Source of the DNA: Paramyrothecium sp. XJ0827
Lineage: Eukaryota; Ascomycota; Sordariomycetes; Hypocreales; Stachybotryaceae
Reading direction: 5' to 3'
Length of the DNA stretch: 64,000 nt
Assembly: GCA_020881915.1 (NCBI GenBank)
Contig: JAJFPB010000003.1
Span: forward strand, 3,410,001 to 3,474,000
Below the pieces are notes generated by a model. That model saw nothing but the letters and a program-made list of their open reading frames with translations. It was not told the origin of the DNA and searched no databases. Positions 58,152-64,000 of the stretch are shown piece after piece. Each line of letters opens with the position of its first letter. The stretch's first letter is position 1. A program made the translations under genes and the position numbers.

Positions 58152-61100
58152 CTATTCATGGGCATTCCTGGACAGTGACAGCCCGCGAAGCCTAGGCACG
58201 AACCGCCGTGCGTGCGATTGCGGTTGCGGCTCTACGCCGCCTCCATTGCCTCCACTGCCTCCACCACCTCCTCCGCTGGCGCTGGACTCGATTTGAGACA
58301 GACGCTTGGCAGACGTGAAGTCGCTACTCGCCTCGTAACTCGATCGAATTCGGTCCATCGACGCCCGAACACGATCATACGATGGCCTAGCTCGGTCCAA
58401 GGATGGCCGGACTTGCATGGGTGGGCCTTCCACTGATAGTCGATTTGCGGTGTAGTTGGTCGAGTCGCTGCCATTTTGGCTACGCTGATTGTGCGTCGTC
58501 CTCCGCGTCACAGTCGAGGGCGGGTAGATGGGTCGCAGGTCCTCGTCCACACTACCGTAGTGACCATGCTTGACCTTCATATCCTGAGCCTTGTCCGCAG
58601 GAGTCGCCTCGGCGGGCTTGTCACCTCCGTTCAAATATTTGAATTGACCCAACCGTTCTTGTTCCCTGATGATATCCACGTCGTAAGGCCAGTAGACTTT
58701 CTGGAGGGACTTGATGGCGAAGCGCGGGAAAAGACAGATGACCGGCATGATGAAGAAGACAGCCCAGAACGTTCCTTCGCGGTAGACCTGGTTCCCGGCC
58801 TCGTAAAGGAATTCAGAGGAGGTGAACGAAGAGTACACGCCGTTCCAGAGGAAGACGAAGAGATCGCTGAAAATCACAATGACGAGTATGAACCAGTCCC
58901 ATCGATAACTGTTAATCAGAATGTAGAGGTTGATAGTGACGATCGCAGGATGGGCAATATAAGCACCGAAGCGAAGCCGATCCTCGACGTTCAAACCCTC
59001 CATGGTGATAGGCCTTCCAGGGCTGAAGAGAAGGTAGGGAATGAAGAAGACCATGACAGATTGGTAAATACCGTCAATCATGTAAAGCCTGCGACGTTCT
59101 GTTAGCATTGCTTGCACAAGTTGGTTACAGGTTGAGAGGAAACTTACCAGAATTTAGTCAGCGTCCACTCAAGCCGGAGAATACCTCGTCGATAGAGCTG
59201 AGGGACCGCCAGGGAGACCTTGTCAGAGACATCCTGATCCAGCACACCAATGACACCGACTGGCAGCGCAGTGAAGAACAGGTTGAACATGAGAATGTAC
59301 GTATAGTCGAAGAGGTAGGTCATGTCGAAGTTGCAGAATATGCCATACCAGAAGATGGCAAACGTCCAGACAATGTTTTTGTAGAAGAAGTTGGGGATAC
59401 ACTCGGCCACGCGGCGGTACGACCATCGGCCGTGAACCAGAACAAGCCTTTGGAGGAAACGGAACTGGGCGATCGCATAGTCAGATGACATGGCGGCCTG
59501 GCGACCTTCCACACCGGCAATACCCACACCGACGTCCGCCTCTTGAATCATGGCTACGTCGTTGGCACCGTCGCCGATGGATAGGGTCATGACATCCAGA
59601 CCGTTCTTGACCATGGCCACGACGGAAGCCTTCTGTGCAGGGCTGACACGGCAGCACAGGACGGACCTGCACTGCTTGCAGAGGAGGAGGAACTTTTGCT
59701 TGAGCCTGTCGTTAAGTGCCCAACGAAGAGTAAATCCGTCAATCACAAGACCGTGGGTAGGCGCTGGCGGGTCGTGATTTTTCCTTGCCTTGGCCAAGTC
59801 CTCGTCGCTTCCAGTGATGCCGAAGAGCTGCAAGCTTTGATCCAGGACCTTTTCAGTCTGTTCGAGGAACGTCTCATCTGTCGTTTCGCCAGACTCGTCT
59901 TCGTCGATTTTGATGTGGATCAACTCCATGTCGTTGTTGAGCAGATTGCACGAGAAGCCAATGTTGATCGCGGTTTCGACCTTGTCTCCCGTGAGTACCC
60001 ACAGTTTGATGCCAGCATCGCCTAGCAGAGCAATCGTGTCGGGCACGCCATCCTGTAGTCGATCCTCGATTGCGGTACCACCAATAAGGTAAAGATCCTG
60101 CTCAATCAGCTCAGCCACGGCCTCCAGCTTCTCCTCGCGGTTCTCCATGGCTGTAGCAGCGCCGTCGTGCTGCTTCTTCCAGGCCTTATACTCCTGTTCA
60201 GACAGTTCCTTTTGCGCGATGCAAAGAGTACGCAAGCCCTCTCGTGCAAACATTTCCAAGTGCTCTGCTGTGTTTTGCCTGAGTTCCCTCTGCTCGCCAC
60301 GCTTCAGCCGAGAATAAATGATTGAATCGGCGCCCTTGCAGAATAAGACGATGCGACCGTCAGGCATTCGTACAATGGAACTCATTCGCTTTCTGGTGGA
60401 GTTGAACTCGATGGTGTTGAGGACCTGGTAATGTCGTTCCTCGCCCATCACGTTAAGATTGATACCATCGGCCGCGTTTCCGAGAACAGTGAAGCCCATA
60501 TCACGAGCAGTTGATACAAGGGCTTCCTCATCTGGTGACTGCGCCTTGAAAATCATTTTTGGTTTGTCTCCAGGCACGCTCTCCGCGATGACTGTGTGGC
60601 ACAGGGCCAGTGCCAGCATAAACTGCTCATTAGCCGCCTTCTGTGCCGGGCCCGAGTCTCCAGCCAAGTCCGAAACAAAATCGGGGGCGATAAAAGTTAG
60701 CTCATCGTCGTTGAGGTAGATGTTGTCATGAATCTTGCGCAGATTCGCTAGGGTTCGGACTCGCGCTTCTGCAATTTCCGCACGAACCCTCTCGCCCTCT
60801 TTCTCGACATCAATTCCTAGTCGCTTTTGCATACCAGCTTGAGCCTCCGTGTAAGCCTCGCCATAAGGTTGTCCGTTGATGGTCGCCTTCTTGAATTCCA
60901 TTACGTTTTGAGTCAGCGTGCCGGTCTTGTCGGAGAAGATGTACTCAATTTGTCCCACGTCGTCCGAAACGTTCCAAGACTTGGGAATGCAGGGTTGGTC
61001 GATCTTCTCGTAGTACATTTCGACGTCGCTATAGATGAAGACAGCCTGGAGCGTTCTTACAACTTCAAGCGTGATGTACAGTGCGATGGGAACCATGTTC

Positions 61101-62848
61101 TGGAAGAGAATAATACCGGCCCAGAAGGTGATGAATCCAGTCATCGCTGGGTAATCACCAATCATTCCAAAATCGAAGAAGTGTTGAGAAGCGTCCGTCT
61201 TAGCCCAGGCCACACCGTTGACAATAGCTGAAAGCAAGCACATCAGAATCAAAATGGCGAAGTTGATGCCAAGGGGGAAGTTCATCTCGCGGGCAATCCT
61301 AGCGCGCTTGCTAGGAGTAATACCAGCATTCATCATGATTTTGGTGTCGTGACCAGTAAATACAACCACGCCCAGGACCCATTCGGTATTGCGTAGGTTG
61401 CAACCTCGAAGAAGGAGATTATCGATGGTGATAGGTTCGCTCATATTCTCGGGAGGATCGTTGGGGAACCCAGGGACGCTCTGCTGCCACTGAACGGCGC
61501 CATTATACTTGTAGAGGTTGGGTTGCGGGGGCTCGCTCTCAATTCGGAATTCGGAACGTTCACAGTCTCGAGCGTGCTTAATCTGGCGTCCGCAGCGAAG
61601 AGCCTGGCGGACCTTGAGGTTGGTCTCGCCATCCAAATTCTTCGTCTCAACATAGCAAGCGCCGTCGGGGTCCGAAGTCGCAAGAATGATGACATCAGCC
61701 GGAAGCTCGTCGTCATTGTAGATGCGGACGAAGTCGCCGACCAACACATTTTTCCAGGCATCCTTCTGGAAACGAGCACCTCTCGGGGCACGGTCATAGT
61801 TGATGACATCAGGCTTCATCTGCTGCAGCGAGGCGGCACGCTTCGACGTGGACTGGTCGGCCAGCTCAATGCGGATGTGGGGTGGCATGGGGGATGGAAC
61901 GGGCGTCATCTGAATGTCTTCGTGGTCAGAGACGTATGATGCGCGGTTAGAAAAGGGCGAGCCCAGAGAATCTCGGCTGTTTCTGCGGGTACGATGGGTT
62001 TCGGTAGAGATTCTGGGCTCCTGGTCTTCCGCAACCTCCGCCTTGCGCCTGGCGAGTTCTTGCCGAGCCTTCTTTGACCACAAACTCTTGATTGCATGCC
62101 ACAATCCGCCGAAGAAGCGTGAGTTTGCCTTTTTGAATAATCTCCATGCGGAGACATTGTCCTCCTGGATGTTGACGTTGCTCCAGTAGCGTAAGCGATG
62201 CACATGAGCGTTGTTGAGCTCGTTGTCGAGGACTGTTCTCCGGTAGTCCTCAATGGCATCTTTGATGGCTGTGACAGTGACGATGAATATTAGAGGAGCA
62301 GCGTTGAGAGCTGGGTTAACGCCGCCGAAAATAGGAAAGATCTGAGAAAAGGGTTACAGGTCAGCACCAAGGCATCGACGGCAGTGGCCGAGATTGCAAC
62401 TCACTCCAAGAATGATTAGGAAAAGGAAGAAAATAATCGCCGCATTATGGAACTGGAACCACAAGTTCTTGGGAATGAAGGACAAAGGTGTGTATTTGGC
62501 GGTGCGGATCTTGTTTCGGGGAAACGACTGTTCTGGGTGGCCTTCCTCGTTGAGAAGATCCTGGGGCAGGGGGAGGTTGAAGTACAACAACCGTGAGGCG
62601 TTCTCGGCTTCGTCGTCTTTGCTTTCGTCGGAAGTGGTCTGGTTGTCGGCTTGAGGGTCGCCGGCGCTCCCCTTCTCAGTGGCGGAAGCCCTCCTCTGCA
62701 TGCGATCCAGCAGAGCCGTACGCTTAGAACGGCCACTCTTGACCGTCATCTTGCGGGTGGCCCATCTCGCTCTCGTCGTCTGTCCCGTTTCGGACCTGGC
62801 GGGTTGGGTGCCAGCGGCACTTGGGTCGAGATTCGCCGCAGTCGTCAT
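58152..62848 (-). CDS. P4-type phospholipid flippase, Dnf1-like
   Basis: Three exons (62848-62405, 62341-59148, 59088-58152) encode about 1524 residues. P4-ATPase landmarks are present: PLSFIPKNLWFQFHNAAIIFF at the first membrane helix, the actuator motif LDGETNLK, the phosphorylation site DKTGTLT (Asp about 620), FKAQSPDEEALV, FCKGADSII, LTGDKVETAINIG and GDGANDVAMIQEADVGVGI. DGET in place of TGES marks lipid rather than ion pumps. The long N-terminus and the large loop after the second helix fit the Dnf1/Dnf2 branch rather than Drs2. The C-terminal cytosolic tail has a Ser/Arg-rich segment with SLDRARPSYDRVRASMDRIR and a Gly-rich run. Dnf1 moves phosphatidylcholine and phosphatidylethanolamine to the cytosolic leaflet of plasma and endosomal membranes with a Cdc50-type partner. 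Start 62848 is the first ATG of the frame. Confidence 0.95.
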
Positions 62849-64000
62849 GGTGAAGCTGCGGGCCAACGCCCGATCTGGGCCCCCGGATATCCAGCCAGGT
62901 TGGGAGTTCGGTCGGCGAGGGTGTACAGAAACGACGGACACGTAGACGGGAGTTCACAGTCGGCGTATTAAGGGAGTTGCTGGGGTCGCCAGCCAACGTC
63001 GACGTGAAAGGGCAAGAAGTTTGAAGAGAACGGTCGTCGACGACGCGTAGCCCGTGAAGTCCGGAGAAGTCGGTGATGTTTGTTGCGTGTCAGCAATTGG
63101 AGAGGGGGGGGCTGAAGGGAAAAAAGTCGCGAAGATTAGACGACAGGCTAAGCTTGGGCTCGGGAAGAATGGACACCGCAGCGTGAGGGTGGGCAGTGGG
63201 ACCAACACGGGTGAGGCGTGGAAAATGGGAGAAAGAGTGGAGGTGACTGCTGCAGTTGGGTCCCGGGGCATCCGACACGGTCGCCTGGCAGGGCTTTTTC
63301 CCAACTCGGGCGCGGGCGCCACGGACAGCGGAGTGTTCAATGTTAGCAGCAGGCGGTAGCTACGGTACCTAGTGAGCCTCCATGCAGTAAGGTGCGCTAA
63401 AGGGGGAAGCGTGAGGATTAGCGAGCGAGAAAGATGCAGAGGGGGCGCCAGCCAAAGGGTGGAGTGGGAGACGGGGTTTCGTGTAGGCTCTGTGTACCTC
63501 TACCTGCGACCGCTACCACCCTCCACCCGGCCTCTCGACGTATACGGAAAATGCGGATGTGCGCCCAGGGACGGACCCAATGATATTGGTAAGCATCCGA
63601 ATCACGAGTAATCACCGCTTCTTCTCCGTCCGAATGGCATTACTGTGTATGCTACGTGCTCTTTCAATTGTGCACCTAAGTCCGAGCTATTCCCTAGGCA
63701 CGCACGTCACGGTTCTCCCCGTCTTCTTTTTTCCTTCGCCTCCCTCTAGCACGCTACCTTGTCATGCATTTGAGTCACCTAGTGACATGTCTACTGTATG
63801 TGCAACGGCGATGCCCTGGTGCTTGGCTGGGTGAGATTGACTTCCCGCGCCGCATCTGCCATGTACCTTTCCATAATTATCTGTGCACAATGCGACCCGG
63901 CCCCTGGTTAAGGGGGGGGGGGAGGTTTCGCGGTGTGCCAAGTACCTTACTTTGTCAAGGGGTTCATTCTCTGGGAAAAGGATGCCCCCAGCCTCACAGC
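62849..64000. promoter_or_regulatory. Upstream region of the flippase, right edge of the window
   Basis: 1.15 kb upstream of the flippase start, purine-rich on the given strand near 63090-63240, so CT-rich on the coding strand as expected of a leader. An unbroken run of about eleven G lies near 63911-63921. No other gene was recognised before the window ends. Confidence 0.5.

Noticed and set aside
62849..62941. N-terminal extension of the flippase upstream of 62848
   Set aside because: The frame is open, but the first codon there is GTG, not ATG; the first ATG of the frame is at 62848.
1..64000. tRNA, 5S rRNA, CRISPR array, transposase or secondary-metabolite backbone genes
   Set aside because: I looked for tRNA B-box patterns, 5S-like sequence, regular direct repeats, transposase motifs and polyketide or peptide synthetase signatures by eye and saw none. 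A covariance-model and profile search would be decisive.

Overview
The window is nuclear DNA of a filamentous ascomycete, most likely a Sordariomycete of the order Hypocreales. The protein set is fungal (Zn2Cys6 regulator, S1/P1 nuclease, PA-RING protein, Dnf-type flippase). Genes carry one to six short GT-AG introns of mostly 45-80 nt, several with a CTAAC or TACTAAC branch site. Promoter leaders are CT-rich, and spacers are long with stray GGTAAGG/CCTTACC motifs. All gene models were assembled by hand from the sequence by joining reading frames at splice sites whose phases agree. Product names rest on recognised motifs and family memory, not on a database search.

Layout. 1-5.1 kb: an RRT8/LDS-like EI24 membrane protein (-) diverges from a LanC-like zinc protein (+). 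5.1-17.2 kb: a single Zn2Cys6 transcription factor (+) sits between two gene-free blocks of about 5.4 and 5.6 kb. 17.2-27 kb: a Sos7-like kinetochore coiled-coil protein (-) and an SR-like protein (+) share a 290-bp promoter; then fumarase (-) and a PA-TM-RING ubiquitin ligase (+) diverge. 27-33 kb: aspartate-semialdehyde dehydrogenase (-), a vacuolar PQ-loop transporter (-) and a secreted S1/P1 nuclease (+). 33-41 kb: a sparse region with a secreted Gly/Asn-rich repeat protein (+) and a 54-residue secreted peptide (-). 42-50.6 kb: the ER protein Asterix (-), a 1057-residue orphan (-), and a roadblock dynein light chain (-) diverging from the ribosome-assembly factor IPI1 (+). 52-63 kb: a DEAD-box helicase (+) converging on an Msc7-like aldehyde dehydrogenase (-), an AT-rich relic, and a P4-ATPase flippase (-).

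Most genes are housekeeping: TCA cycle, Asp-family amino-acid synthesis, ribosome assembly, RNA processing, kinetochore, dynein, ER insertion and lipid asymmetry. They do not form an evident metabolic cluster, and no backbone biosynthetic gene, transposase, tRNA, rRNA or CRISPR array was seen. The most unusual items are the modular Gly/Asn-repeat secreted protein with a perfect 54-bp tandem duplication, the orphan 1057-residue protein, the tiny secreted peptide gene, an imperfect 80-bp inverted-repeat element near 41.5 kb, a GC-AG intron in IPI1, and a frame discontinuity near the start of the RRT8-like gene.
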